In this document: positions 20,735-28,366 of the stretch, one piece after another
Position numbering within the stretch: position 1 is the first letter of the stretch
How the letters are laid out: every line of letters starts with the position of its first letter
Origin: Rouxiella silvae
GTDB taxonomy: Bacteria; Pseudomonadota; Gammaproteobacteria; Enterobacterales; Enterobacteriaceae
DNA: 43,357 nt
Assembly (NCBI RefSeq): GCF_002093625.1
Contig: NZ_MRWD01000050.1
Span: 1 to 43,357, forward strand
Reading direction: 5' to 3'
Translations under genes and position numbers: made by a program
The notes under the pieces: generated by a model
Database searches by the model: none
Seen by the model: the letters and a program-made list of their open reading frames with translations, nothing else
What the model was told of the DNA's origin: nothing

Positions 20735-23206
20735 TTAGTCATTTGCCATCTGGCTACGTTGACGCGCTGCCCGTTCGCGCTCCTGCCGTTGCCTGTCCTG
20801 TGCCATCAGGGCCAGTGCATCGTCCTTACTCATGCCTGGCGGAATGCTTATCTGATAATGATTGGTCGTCTGGCTTTTATCGACGAAACCACCGCCCGCA
20901 CCTGCCGTCACCGGCGCGTAAGTCATGCCGCCGCCAAAGGCAAAAGGCATGCTTTCATTGGGGGCCATTTGATAGCCACCGCCACCGAAAGCCGCGCTGC
21001 CTGGCTCACCGTTTTTCGGCACCTTGTCAGCCAACCCGTTTGATTTGCTATCTATCAGGCCGAGCTTGTCGAGCACCCAATCAATGCCCTGGCGCAGTTG
21101 GTTCAAGGCATCAAGCGGAATGCGCAGTGCGCTACCAATCCACTCGCCAAACTGCTTGCCCGCACTGCGGCAACTGTCGAGCGATTCCTGCGTGGCTTTG
21201 ACCGGTGCAATTAACTCCTTAAACCATCCCCACGCGGCTTTTACCTTATCGGTAATCCAGCCGAACTGGTCAGCAAACGGGGCCAGCGCATCACCGACCG
21301 GCAAAAATGCCGCCTTGATACCGTCCATTACCCCACCAAAGAACGCCGCAATAGGCTCCCAGTATTTACGGATCATCAACACGGCACCAACAATCAACGC
21401 CACGGCGGCAACTACAGGGAAACTAATCGCGCCAAACACTGTGCCAATAGTTCCGCCTGCAATACTAAACGCCGTTCCAAGCATGCCCGCCCCTGCCATC
21501 AGGAGGTTAAAACCCGTAATCACCGGCCAGGCGACTAACCCAATAGCGCCGAGCACGCCGACCAGAATCAACCCTGCAGAGGCTGCTTTCGCGATACCGC
21601 CAGCTAAAACAGGGTTTTTCTTTATCCAGCCATCAAATTTAAGCAGTAGCTCCGTCACATCCGTCGTTAACTTTCGCAGGCTGCTTTCTTGCTGGTCAAA
21701 AAGGTCAATCCCTATGGCCTCATAGGCAGATTGAAATTCTTTAAAATCGCCCCCTAGATTGTCCTGTTTTATTTTGACCAAATTTTCCGTACTGCCGTCA
21801 GAATGCTGTAGCGTTTTTGTCAGCTGGTCTAACTTCCCACTACGCGCATCCTCCAGGAGGATCGCTGCCGAGGCTGCTGCTTCCTCCCCGAAAATGGTTT
21901 TCATGTACTCGGCCTGCTGCGCCGTACCGAGCTTGTTTTTATCAAAGGATTTTTTGATTTCCTTCAAGATAGTGAACATGGGCCGCATATTGCCCTTGCC
22001 GTCGGCGGTCTTCACCTTTAGCTCTTTAATAGCCTTAAATGCCTCGCCGGTGGGTGCCTGGAGACGCATCAACATTGCACGCGTTCCGGTTCCGGCCATG
22101 CTGCCGGTTACCCCTTTATCAGCCAGCGCGCCAACCATTGCCGCCGTTTGCTCGACACTGACACCGGCATTTTTCGCCACCGGTGCGATATAGGTCAGCG
22201 CATCACTCAGCCCGTCAAAGTTCGCGGCCGTTTTATTCAGCGTCGAGGAAATCACATCTCCCAGGTGCGCGACCTGTTCATTCGCCAGACCAAAGGCGTT
22301 TTTACTGCTCATTAAGAGGCTGGCGTTTTCCTCCATCGACCGCTCGTTAGCCAGAGACATATTGAGTGTGACCGGCGTCGCGGCCATGATCGCTTTCACG
22401 TCACCGCCGCCCTTGGCAATGATGTTTTGCGCCGAGGCTGCATCATCCGCGGAGGCCGCCGTGTTATCACCAATTTGGCGCGCCTGGGTGCGAAGGGCCT
22501 GCATTTCTGGCGACTGTTTTTCTAATCCGAGCGTCGCCTGCAGCGTTGAGTTTTTTTGTGCAAACTCATAGCCTGGTTTGAGAATCGCCATCTCCGCCAC
22601 CGCGCCGACCGTTGCCATGCCGATACCGGCCGCGCCCGCGCCGCGCACTTTGCCGGACAGCTCCTGCCCCTTCCGGTAACGCTCGCTGACGCGGTTTAAC
22701 TGTTCCTGCTTTTGGCTCAGGCTTGCCAGCTGCTGCTTTTGCCTGGCAAGGCTGTTGCTTGCCGTGTCGGCGCTGGCCTTGAGCCGCTGCTGTTCCGAGC
22801 TGAGTTTTTTGGTCGAGATACCCGCCGCGTCGAGCGCTCCGCGTTGCTGCTGCACGGACAACCGAAGGCCGTTCTGTTTGGTCTGCAGCTCGGCCGTTGC
22901 CCGCTTGGCTGATTCCAGTAATCGCACCTGGGCTTTGCTCGGGTTCTCGGCGTTTCTGACCTCCATCGCCAGCGCGGCGGTGTCCTCTTTGGCCTTTTTC
23001 AGTGCCTGACTGGTAACGGCGAGCTGTGCGCTGGTTTTACGAAAGCCGTCGATTTTGGCGGCCTGCGCATTCAGCGCCTTGAGGTTTTCTTGCGTGCCGC
23101 GTATGTCGCCGGAGAGGGTTTTCGTCGCGTTTTGAATGGCTTTAAAGGGGCGGCTTGCCTGGTCAACGGCTTTAAGCAAAACCTGCAGTTTTAAGCTGTT
23201 ACTCAT
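20735..23206 (-). CDS. T: Tail tape measure protein gpT
   Basis: The tape measure sets tail length and helps DNA entry. The 823-residue product (P2 gpT about 815) has a long N-terminal helical and coiled-coil part (about 1-185, KTLSGDIRGTQENLKALNAQ). A conserved middle matches the TP901/P2 tape-measure core (GTGTRAMLMRLQAPTGEAFKAIKEL). A hydrophobic block (about 540-620) has several possible membrane helices. The C-terminal tail is Gly/Ala-rich and charged. Its start overlaps the E' reading frame by eight bases. Confidence 0.95.
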   Translation of the reverse strand: MSNSLKLQVLLKAVDQASRPFKAIQNATKTLSGDIRGTQENLKALNAQAAKIDGFRKTSAQLAVTSQALKKAKEDTAALAMEVRNAENPSKAQVRLLESAKRATAELQTKQNGLRLSVQQQRGALDAAGISTKKLSSEQQRLKASADTASNSLARQKQQLASLSQKQEQLNRVSERYRKGQELSGKVRGAGAAGIGMATVGAVAEMAILKPGYEFAQKNSTLQATLGLEKQSPEMQALRTQARQIGDNTAASADDAASAQNIIAKGGGDVKAIMAATPVTLNMSLANERSMEENASLLMSSKNAFGLANEQVAHLGDVISSTLNKTAANFDGLSDALTYIAPVAKNAGVSVEQTAAMVGALADKGVTGSMAGTGTRAMLMRLQAPTGEAFKAIKELKVKTADGKGNMRPMFTILKEIKKSFDKNKLGTAQQAEYMKTIFGEEAAASAAILLEDARSGKLDQLTKTLQHSDGSTENLVKIKQDNLGGDFKEFQSAYEAIGIDLFDQQESSLRKLTTDVTELLLKFDGWIKKNPVLAGGIAKAASAGLILVGVLGAIGLVAWPVITGFNLLMAGAGMLGTAFSIAGGTIGTVFGAISFPVVAAVALIVGAVLMIRKYWEPIAAFFGGVMDGIKAAFLPVGDALAPFADQFGWITDKVKAAWGWFKELIAPVKATQESLDSCRSAGKQFGEWIGSALRIPLDALNQLRQGIDWVLDKLGLIDSKSNGLADKVPKNGEPGSAAFGGGGYQMAPNESMPFAFGGGMTYAPVTAGAGGGFVDKSQTTNHYQISIPPGMSKDDALALMAQDRQRQERERAARQRSQMAND

Positions 23207-23629
23207 CAGTTTTCCCGCTTCGCAAAAGGGCTTTGTGACGCCACTCCAACACCTCGGCTAACGTCATGTCGAACATTTCAGAGGGCGGCCAGTGAAATAA
23301 AATCGCAATGTCGGCCATCAGGTCATTGACCGTCAGGCCGCGAGGCCAGTCTATCTCTCCGACTTCGGCGATAAAAAACCAATCACCGCGCCCGCCAGTG
23401 CCACAAGGTCGGACAGGTCCATTTTGCTCACTTCATCTTTGGTGAGGTTTGGCAGCGTGATGCGCGGCAGGACAATCAGCAGCGCGTCAACGTCGGCATT
23501 TGCCACGGCGGCCAGCCCGACGCCGCGCAGTGCTCCGGCGTTGGGTTTGATGATTTCTACCTGGCTGATTTCGGTTTCTCCGCGCTTGATGGGGGTTTCA
23601 AGCGTCACAACGTTGTCTTTCTTTTCCAT
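23199..23629 (-). CDS. E': Frameshift product gpE+E' (tail assembly)
   Basis: In P2, gpE+E' is made by a -1 frameshift during translation of E and acts as a tape-measure chaperone. Here the minus strand reads GGT TTT TTA near the end of E, a T-TTT-TTA slippery heptamer at 23378-23372. Slipping back one base gives join 23629..23372, 23372..23199, a 143-residue product (P2 142). The -1 extension contains MADIAILFHWPPSEM and ends inside the T start, which is the GpE family signature. The extension could also be annotated as a separate 39-codon gene from 23318. Confidence 0.85.
23351..23629 (-). CDS. E: Tail assembly protein gpE
   Basis: This is the zero-frame product of the E/E' pair, 92 residues (P2 gpE 91). 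It is a small acidic protein with the conserved segment LPNLTKDEVSKMDLSDLVALAGAV. It lies between the tail-tube gene FII and the tape measure, as in all P2-type tails. Its last six codons follow the slippery site. Confidence 0.93.
   Translation of the reverse strand: MEKKDNVVTLETPIKRGETEISQVEIIKPNAGALRGVGLAAVANADVDALLIVLPRITLPNLTKDEVSKMDLSDLVALAGAVIGFLSPKSER
23372..23378 (-). promoter_or_regulatory. Programmed -1 ribosomal frameshift site
   Basis: The heptamer T-TTT-TTA is in the correct phase (X XXY YYZ), six codons before the E stop. The -1 frame beyond it encodes the conserved E' domain without interruption. P2 uses a T-TTT-TTG slip at the same position. I did not identify a firm downstream stimulatory structure. 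Confidence 0.85.
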
Positions 23630-23687
23630 GATTTATGTCTCTTTTCTACAAGGGGTAAGGCCAGCGGCGACCCGCTGGCTGTGAACA

Positions 23688-24203
23688 TTACAGGCCGATG
23701 TTTTTGCGGTGTTCGGCCAACACATCCACGCCGTTAACCTTTTCAATCAGGTTGACGGTATCGACCTCAATCAGCTCTTTGCCGCCCATCGTGAGTTTGT
23801 AGTAGGTGCACACCGTAGAGATTTTGGTTTCGGTGTCCTCGCCCTGTTTGGCATCGCCGAAATCAATTTCCTTGTGGCGCCCGCGCATGACAATTTCCAC
23901 CGCCACGGTCTCGCCGGTGTCGTCACGCTGGTAGGAACCGGCAAAACGCAGCGGGACGCCTGCAATCTTGGCGCTGCCCCACTGAGACAGCACCAGTTCA
24001 TCAATGCCGCCCATCGACCACTCGACCGAGAGCGCATCGTCGTCCAGCCCGAGGTCAACCGGTGCCACGCCGTTCATGCCTGCGCCGCGATAGTTTTCAA
24101 GCTTGCGGGTCAGCTTGGGCAGCGTGATGGATGACACGATGCCCTGATAGCTGTTGGCATCGTTGAATAGGTTCATGAGTTTTAATTTCTTTGGCAAAGC
24201 CAT
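23688..24203 (-). CDS. FII: Major tail tube protein gpFII
   Basis: gpFII forms the inner tube of the contractile tail. The 171-residue product (P2 172) begins MALPKKLKLMNLFNDANSYQG, almost the P2 start, and keeps the EWSMGGID-type and VEIVMRGRHKEIDFG strands. It follows the sheath gene by a short gap in the FI-FII-E-T-U-D late unit. Confidence 0.95.
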   Translation of the reverse strand: MALPKKLKLMNLFNDANSYQGIVSSITLPKLTRKLENYRGAGMNGVAPVDLGLDDDALSVEWSMGGIDELVLSQWGSAKIAGVPLRFAGSYQRDDTGETVAVEIVMRGRHKEIDFGDAKQGEDTETKISTVCTYYKLTMGGKELIEVDTVNLIEKVNGVDVLAEHRKNIGL

Positions 24204-24216
24204 AATTTACAGCTCC

Positions 24217-25389
24217 TTAATTGCTGGCGACGGACGCGGCGAAGTTCACCAGATACGAATCGGTGATGCGCTGGCGCAGCGTGAGGTCTTCGAGAGGGGG
24301 AACGGGCGTGTAGTCATAATCAATAAACAGCTTGCCCGCCTTGAGGGTGTCTTTATCGTTGGCGGTGTCGTCATACCAGCAGTTCGCTCCCAGCAGATAA
24401 CCGCCGTTCACCAGTTCACGGAATTTGGCATTGATGCCGTCAATCAAATCCTTAACCAGCGTCGGGGTCATGGGCTTGTCGTTCGCCCACATGTGCGCCT
24501 CGGCCATCGTGTCGGCGATAATCTGCGCGGTGCGGGTGTAGCTTTCAAACTGGAACAGCGGATCGTCTGAACAGGTACGGTTACCCCAGAAGCGAAAGCC
24601 GTCTTTGCGAATAAGCGTGGTGACGTCTGCCTGGTTAAGCAAATCCGCATCGGTGCCCACGGTCTGCAAATCCCAGAAGACGCTTGCCGACAGGCCGGTG
24701 ACGCCGTTCACGCCGACGTTGGACAGGGTTTTATGCCAGCCGGTGTCCTGGTCGATTTTGGCGCGCAGTCCTAACGCGCGCGATACCGCAAAGGAGGTTT
24801 CCGATTTGTTGGCCGTGGTGTTCCAGCTGACAAAGTTCGGCCAAATCAGCATTAACTCGCGCTGGCTGAAATTTTCGCGGTAGGCCATGACCTCGGTGAT
24901 GGTTTTACAGCCCCACGCAAAGACATACCCAAAGGCGCGCAGCTGCTGACAGACGGACGCCAGCGCGGTCGCCACTTCCTGAGTGTCCAGACCTGGCACG
25001 CCGAGGATGCGCGGTTTTACGCCGACCTCCGCCTGGGCGCTTAGCAGCGCTTTCATACCGGTATAGCGCCCGTTTTCGTCGGTCTTGCCAATAATATTGG
25101 AGGTCGTTTCCGCATCGGTCGTGCCTTCGGCCACGCGCACAACCACGGTCACCGGCTTGGACTGTTCGGAAATGGCAAGCAGCGCAGCAGAAAGCGTGCC
25201 CTTTGTGCCTGCTTTAGCGGTCGCGCTCAGCACATTGGTGATAAGCACAGGAGTATTGAGGGGGAATGTTGCGGCGTCGGCATCTTCGGCGGTACACACC
25301 ATGCCGATAACTGCCGTTGAAACGGTCGAGATAGTGCGCGTGCCGTCGTTAATTTCTACAACTCGCACACCGTGATGAAAATCAGGCAT
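24217..25389 (-). CDS. FI: Tail sheath protein gpFI
   Basis: gpFI builds the contractile sheath. I start at 25389, giving MPDFHHGVRVVEINDGTRTI, the usual sheath N-terminus, and 390 residues (P2 396); a GGAG lies about eight bases upstream. The frame is open for 29 codons further, but that part is unconserved and overlaps the promoter region. Core segments such as FWGNRTCSDDPLFQFESYTRTAQIIADTMAEAH agree with the family. It is the first gene of its late transcription unit. Confidence 0.95.
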   Translation of the reverse strand: MPDFHHGVRVVEINDGTRTISTVSTAVIGMVCTAEDADAATFPLNTPVLITNVLSATAKAGTKGTLSAALLAISEQSKPVTVVVRVAEGTTDAETTSNIIGKTDENGRYTGMKALLSAQAEVGVKPRILGVPGLDTQEVATALASVCQQLRAFGYVFAWGCKTITEVMAYRENFSQRELMLIWPNFVSWNTTANKSETSFAVSRALGLRAKIDQDTGWHKTLSNVGVNGVTGLSASVFWDLQTVGTDADLLNQADVTTLIRKDGFRFWGNRTCSDDPLFQFESYTRTAQIIADTMAEAHMWANDKPMTPTLVKDLIDGINAKFRELVNGGYLLGANCWYDDTANDKDTLKAGKLFIDYDYTPVPPLEDLTLRQRITDSYLVNFAASVASN

Positions 25390-25459
25390 CTGTATTGCTC
25401 CATCATGAGGGGTGCGGTTAGGATGCCGCGCCCCCTCATGTGAGGCACCTTGTTCGGGA

Positions 25460-25477
25460 TGTTTCAGCAGTGGCACA
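25460..25477 (-). promoter_or_regulatory. Ogr/Delta activator site of the FI late promoter
   Basis: TGT-TTCAGCAGTGGC-ACA is an exact TGT-N12-ACA dyad centred 79 bases before the FI start. In P2 such sites are centred near -55, which would put the transcript start near 25414, about 25 bases ahead of FI. Confidence 0.75.
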
Positions 25478-25497
25478 ACGAAAGATAGAGAGCGGGG

Positions 25498-25660
25498 TCA
25501 GGCGGTGCGATACCAGCCCATCAACTTGATAACGCTGTTGGTGATATCAACTCACCGCTAGGTACATGCAACCAGCCTTTACGAATATGTCAGCCAGCAG
25601 CAACGGCATTTTGAGTCCTTAATAGACAAGTCCGGCTTTACCCCTGATATCACTGCGAGT
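25498..25660 (-). pseudogene. Decayed second copy of the tail-fibre 3' end
   Basis: Bases 25498-25550 repeat 26381-26433, the last 53 bases of the H-like fibre gene, with one mismatch, same orientation. The copy would encode the fibre C-terminus DITNSVIKLMGWYRTA. Further upstream on the minus strand (about 25569-25655) a second block resembles the fibre's GGHIHKGG region (about 26595-26690) at roughly three-quarters identity, with the intervening part lost and no open frame. It is a fibre-gene remnant left beside FI. Confidence 0.85.
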
Positions 25661-25696
25661 TATTCTGTTATCAGGCTGCATTAAATACGAGCGTAC

Positions 25697-26203
25697 TCAA
25701 TCCAATATTTTTATGTCTAAGAAGTTATTAACTTTCGCCATTTTCACAGCATCATTTTTAATATCATTTAGCCATTGCTGCAATGCATCTAGCATTTCAT
25801 TTCCAAAATTATCAACCTGCAACTGAAGTGTTTGGTTGTCTTGAATCATATGTCTAGAGTTCCCCCGAACCCCTGGCATAACAAATGCAAATTCATCCAA
25901 AACCTCTCGCGCCCTTTGGGATGTTATATCGCCACTACCTTCATGAAGGAGAGCGCACCTCAAGGCATAAAAGTCATTGCCACTTAAGAAAACATGTTCC
26001 ATCTTGCCGTCTGGACCTAAATTGTGGGTATATTTAGGCTTTAGGTATTTATTGAACCAGTTATTTGTTCTCCTTTGTGAAGACGTACACTTTGGCTCAT
26101 CTACTTTTCCACAGATATCTGGAAGAGTTAAAGATATAAATAAAACGCCATACCAGTTTTCGGTCTTTAATGCAGTATCTAAAGCTTTGATAAAGTTATT
26201 CAT
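25697..26203 (-). CDS. Unrecognised cargo protein at the Z/fun position, HEPN-like motif
   Basis: I do not recognise a named family. The 168-residue soluble protein has a GNDFYALRCALLHEGSGD segment (about 75-92). R82 and H87 there form an R-x4-H pattern as in HEPN ribonucleases, set in a predicted helical protein. AGAGG lies five bases before the ATG. The gene is much richer in A and T than the flanking tail genes. It lies between the fibre gene and FI, where P2 carries Z/fun, which excludes phage T5, and it is bracketed by fibre-end repeats. A defence or exclusion role is plausible but inferred; the R-x4-H match could be chance in a short motif. Confidence 0.7.
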   Translation of the reverse strand: MNNFIKALDTALKTENWYGVLFISLTLPDICGKVDEPKCTSSQRRTNNWFNKYLKPKYTHNLGPDGKMEHVFLSGNDFYALRCALLHEGSGDITSQRAREVLDEFAFVMPGVRGNSRHMIQDNQTLQLQVDNFGNEMLDALQQWLNDIKNDAVKMAKVNNFLDIKILD

Positions 26204-26380
26204 GTATACCTCTAAGGAAATGATTGAAAACTTCCTATCGTCCGTAAAATTAGCATAGCATCAAATTAGATGGACACTCACTATTTTAATGAAAAGCTTG
26301 AGGTTTCCGTAAACTCAAAATCGATATATGTCTGTAACTTCGCTTGCTATAACTTGGCCGCTATGGCTTTCCCAAAACAA

Positions 26381-27460
26381 TCAGGCGGTGCGATACCAGC
26401 CCATCAACTTGATAAAGCTGTTGGTGATATCAATGCTGCTGCCGTTACCGAGCGCCGACGTTTTGCCGTTTATAATATGTTCATGCGGGCCAATATAAAC
26501 GTCATGCTCATGATCGGGCGCGGCGTCCGTATTTCTTAAAGACACATCAACCTGATTGTTAGAACCAATAGGCGTCTTTGAGTATTCATTGCCAGGCGCG
26601 AGCAACCCGCCTTTATGAATATGCCCGCCAGCCGCAGCGGCCTTTTTGGTTCCCAAATCGACAGACTCGGCCTTACCGCTGATATCAATTTGCACATTCG
26701 GCAGATTATCTTTACCCAACTGGATGCTGTCCGCGCCGCCCGTGGTGAGCACGTCGCTGCCATCCTGTTTTCCCAGGCGAAGCGTTTTGTTTTCGCCAAG
26801 ATAAACCCACGTTGACCACGGCCATTTAACATTCGGGTCTATCTTTTGCTGAAATAATCGCACCGTGCCTACTGGGTTATCGTCTTCCCACACGTCGCGG
26901 ATAGCGGTTTTCATTGCATCAGCCAGGGCCGTCTTTAAGGTTTCGGTCAGCGTACCGGCCACGCCGTCGGTGTAGTCCTGCGCGGCGTCCTGTGCCTTTT
27001 TCAGTTCGGCGGCCGTGGCAACAATTACGGACGGGTCAGCATTCAACTGCACGCTGGCCGCGCTGCTGACCGCAAGCCAAATGCGGATCACCTGGTGACG
27101 TCCGGCCCCCTCGGCCAACAAAGGCTTATAAGTTTCGGGGATGCTGGCGACAGCCAGACACGCCCCCACGTCGTCGAACAAAGCCGCCTCGCGAAGGGTG
27201 AAGCCGCCCGCCTGCGAAGGAATAATAATTTCTGCCTGGATAATATTGCGACTTTTATCGACCAGCGTCAGGCTGTTGAGCGCCGACCGATAAACCTCGT
27301 TAACCAGCCCGACCGGCGTCGGGTCAAGCACGGGAACGCGGCCGCCCCCGTCCCCGACGGCCATAAAAGCGAACCCCGCCGGTGAGCCAGAAATAGTGGC
27401 CTGAGAAATCTTCTCCTCGCCAACCGCTGTCAGCTTCGACATAAAACGCTTTTCAGCCAT
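26381..27460 (-). CDS. Tail fibre protein, gpH-like N-terminus and HxH-rich tip
   Basis: The N-terminal 140 residues (SKLTAVGEEKISQ, FMAVGDGGGRVPVLDPTP, EVYRSALNSL, GFTLREAALFDD, ETYKPLLAEGAGRHQ) match the P2 gpH baseplate-binding domain (DUF3751 type). A short linker leads to a beta-rich C-terminus with three HxH motifs (GGHIHKGG, DHEHD, GPHEH), a pattern that binds metal in fibre tips such as T4 gp37. At 359 residues it is much shorter than P2 gpH (about 670). No gpG-type fibre-assembly gene is next to it. It probably contributes to host attachment. Confidence 0.85.
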   Translation of the reverse strand: MAEKRFMSKLTAVGEEKISQATISGSPAGFAFMAVGDGGGRVPVLDPTPVGLVNEVYRSALNSLTLVDKSRNIIQAEIIIPSQAGGFTLREAALFDDVGACLAVASIPETYKPLLAEGAGRHQVIRIWLAVSSAASVQLNADPSVIVATAAELKKAQDAAQDYTDGVAGTLTETLKTALADAMKTAIRDVWEDDNPVGTVRLFQQKIDPNVKWPWSTWVYLGENKTLRLGKQDGSDVLTTGGADSIQLGKDNLPNVQIDISGKAESVDLGTKKAAAAGGHIHKGGLLAPGNEYSKTPIGSNNQVDVSLRNTDAAPDHEHDVYIGPHEHIINGKTSALGNGSSIDITNSFIKLMGWYRTA

Positions 27461-27510
27461 GATTACCTTCTTATTGCTTCTCAGTCAGGGGACAATTTGC
27501 CCATGCGGGA

Positions 27511-28356
27511 TTAAATACGTGAAATTGAACGCAGGTAGAGCAGCTCGGCCTCACCTTTCATTTCATCGGCGGTCAGCACCTGGCGCGGCCAAAACTCACC
27601 TATTGCGATTTCACCGCTGGTCAGCGTGCGGGAGTTCATCGACCCGTAGGTTACCGCCGCCTCGGTGGCCGTCTCAGCGGCGAGGTTCGTTGCCTTCGCA
27701 AATTTAAACTGCGCGGTCAAAGGCTCCGCATTCCCCGCTTTTACAACCAGCGTGACCAGTCCGGCGGCGTCGCGAGAGACAACGGCGTTAATGATATCGC
27801 CCGAGGCAAAATCAACCGGCACCGAGCACTGTTCTGCGAGGTTATCTTTTGCATCGGCAATGCTGCCCGACCAGGCACAAATGCGGTGATTGTTGCTGTC
27901 GTCAATGTACGCGGCAATGCAAAGCATGGGGGCCGACGTCAGCTCAGCGCCGTTCTGCGCGTAATAAAACGTCGCAATAGGATAAGTGCGGCGGAAAGCC
28001 TCTTTAACCTTGGTTATGTTCCTGAAGGAAACGGCCAGGCTAACCGGAATACCGTCGGCAATCATGTATGACACCGGCACGGCCGAACGGATACCCGTTG
28101 CACTCACGCTATCCGCACCTGGCCCGACAAAGGAAAACAGGCCTTTTTTAAAGGTCAGTTTTTCCGGCGTTCGGGTGAGCACGGAGGTGATTTGCTTTGA
28201 TACCGCGTTATCCACGTTATTGAGCAATGACGTTGCGCTGTCTTTCCCGTAAAGGCCACGGTAGGCCATATTGACCTGTTGAGAACTTTTCAAAAAAGAA
28301 AGGTCTTTTAATACAGAGGTGAAATTCGTCGGGACGGTAATGTTTAATCCAGCCAT
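27511..28356 (-). CDS. Putative phage adhesin, possibly lectin-like
   Basis: The 281-residue protein sits between two receptor-binding candidates. It is mostly beta-like, with an N-terminal helical part (about 10-60). The C-terminal sequence GEIAIGEFWPRQVLTADEMKGE resembles the closing strand of LamG/concanavalin-type domains (IGEvriynRaLsadEi). That fold is a guess from one segment. AAGG precedes the ATG by eight bases. Context suggests a tail-tip protein that binds surface sugars; it could equally be a decoration or adaptor for the SGNH spike. Confidence 0.6.
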   Translation of the reverse strand: MAGLNITVPTNFTSVLKDLSFLKSSQQVNMAYRGLYGKDSATSLLNNVDNAVSKQITSVLTRTPEKLTFKKGLFSFVGPGADSVSATGIRSAVPVSYMIADGIPVSLAVSFRNITKVKEAFRRTYPIATFYYAQNGAELTSAPMLCIAAYIDDSNNHRICAWSGSIADAKDNLAEQCSVPVDFASGDIINAVVSRDAAGLVTLVVKAGNAEPLTAQFKFAKATNLAAETATEAAVTYGSMNSRTLTSGEIAIGEFWPRQVLTADEMKGEAELLYLRSISRI

Positions 28357-28366
28357 TTTATAATCC

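Noticed and set aside
21024-21725. 233-codon rightward open frame inside the tape measure gene
   Set aside because: It mirrors T codons; there is no ribosome site and the composition is that of an antisense shadow.
25400-25500. 29-codon N-terminal extension of the sheath protein
   Set aside because: It overlaps the late-promoter region and does not resemble sheath proteins; the ATG at 25389 gives the family N-terminus.
26270-26539. 89-codon rightward frame over the fibre end
   Set aside because: Most of it is antisense to the fibre C-terminus, and no ribosome site is visible.
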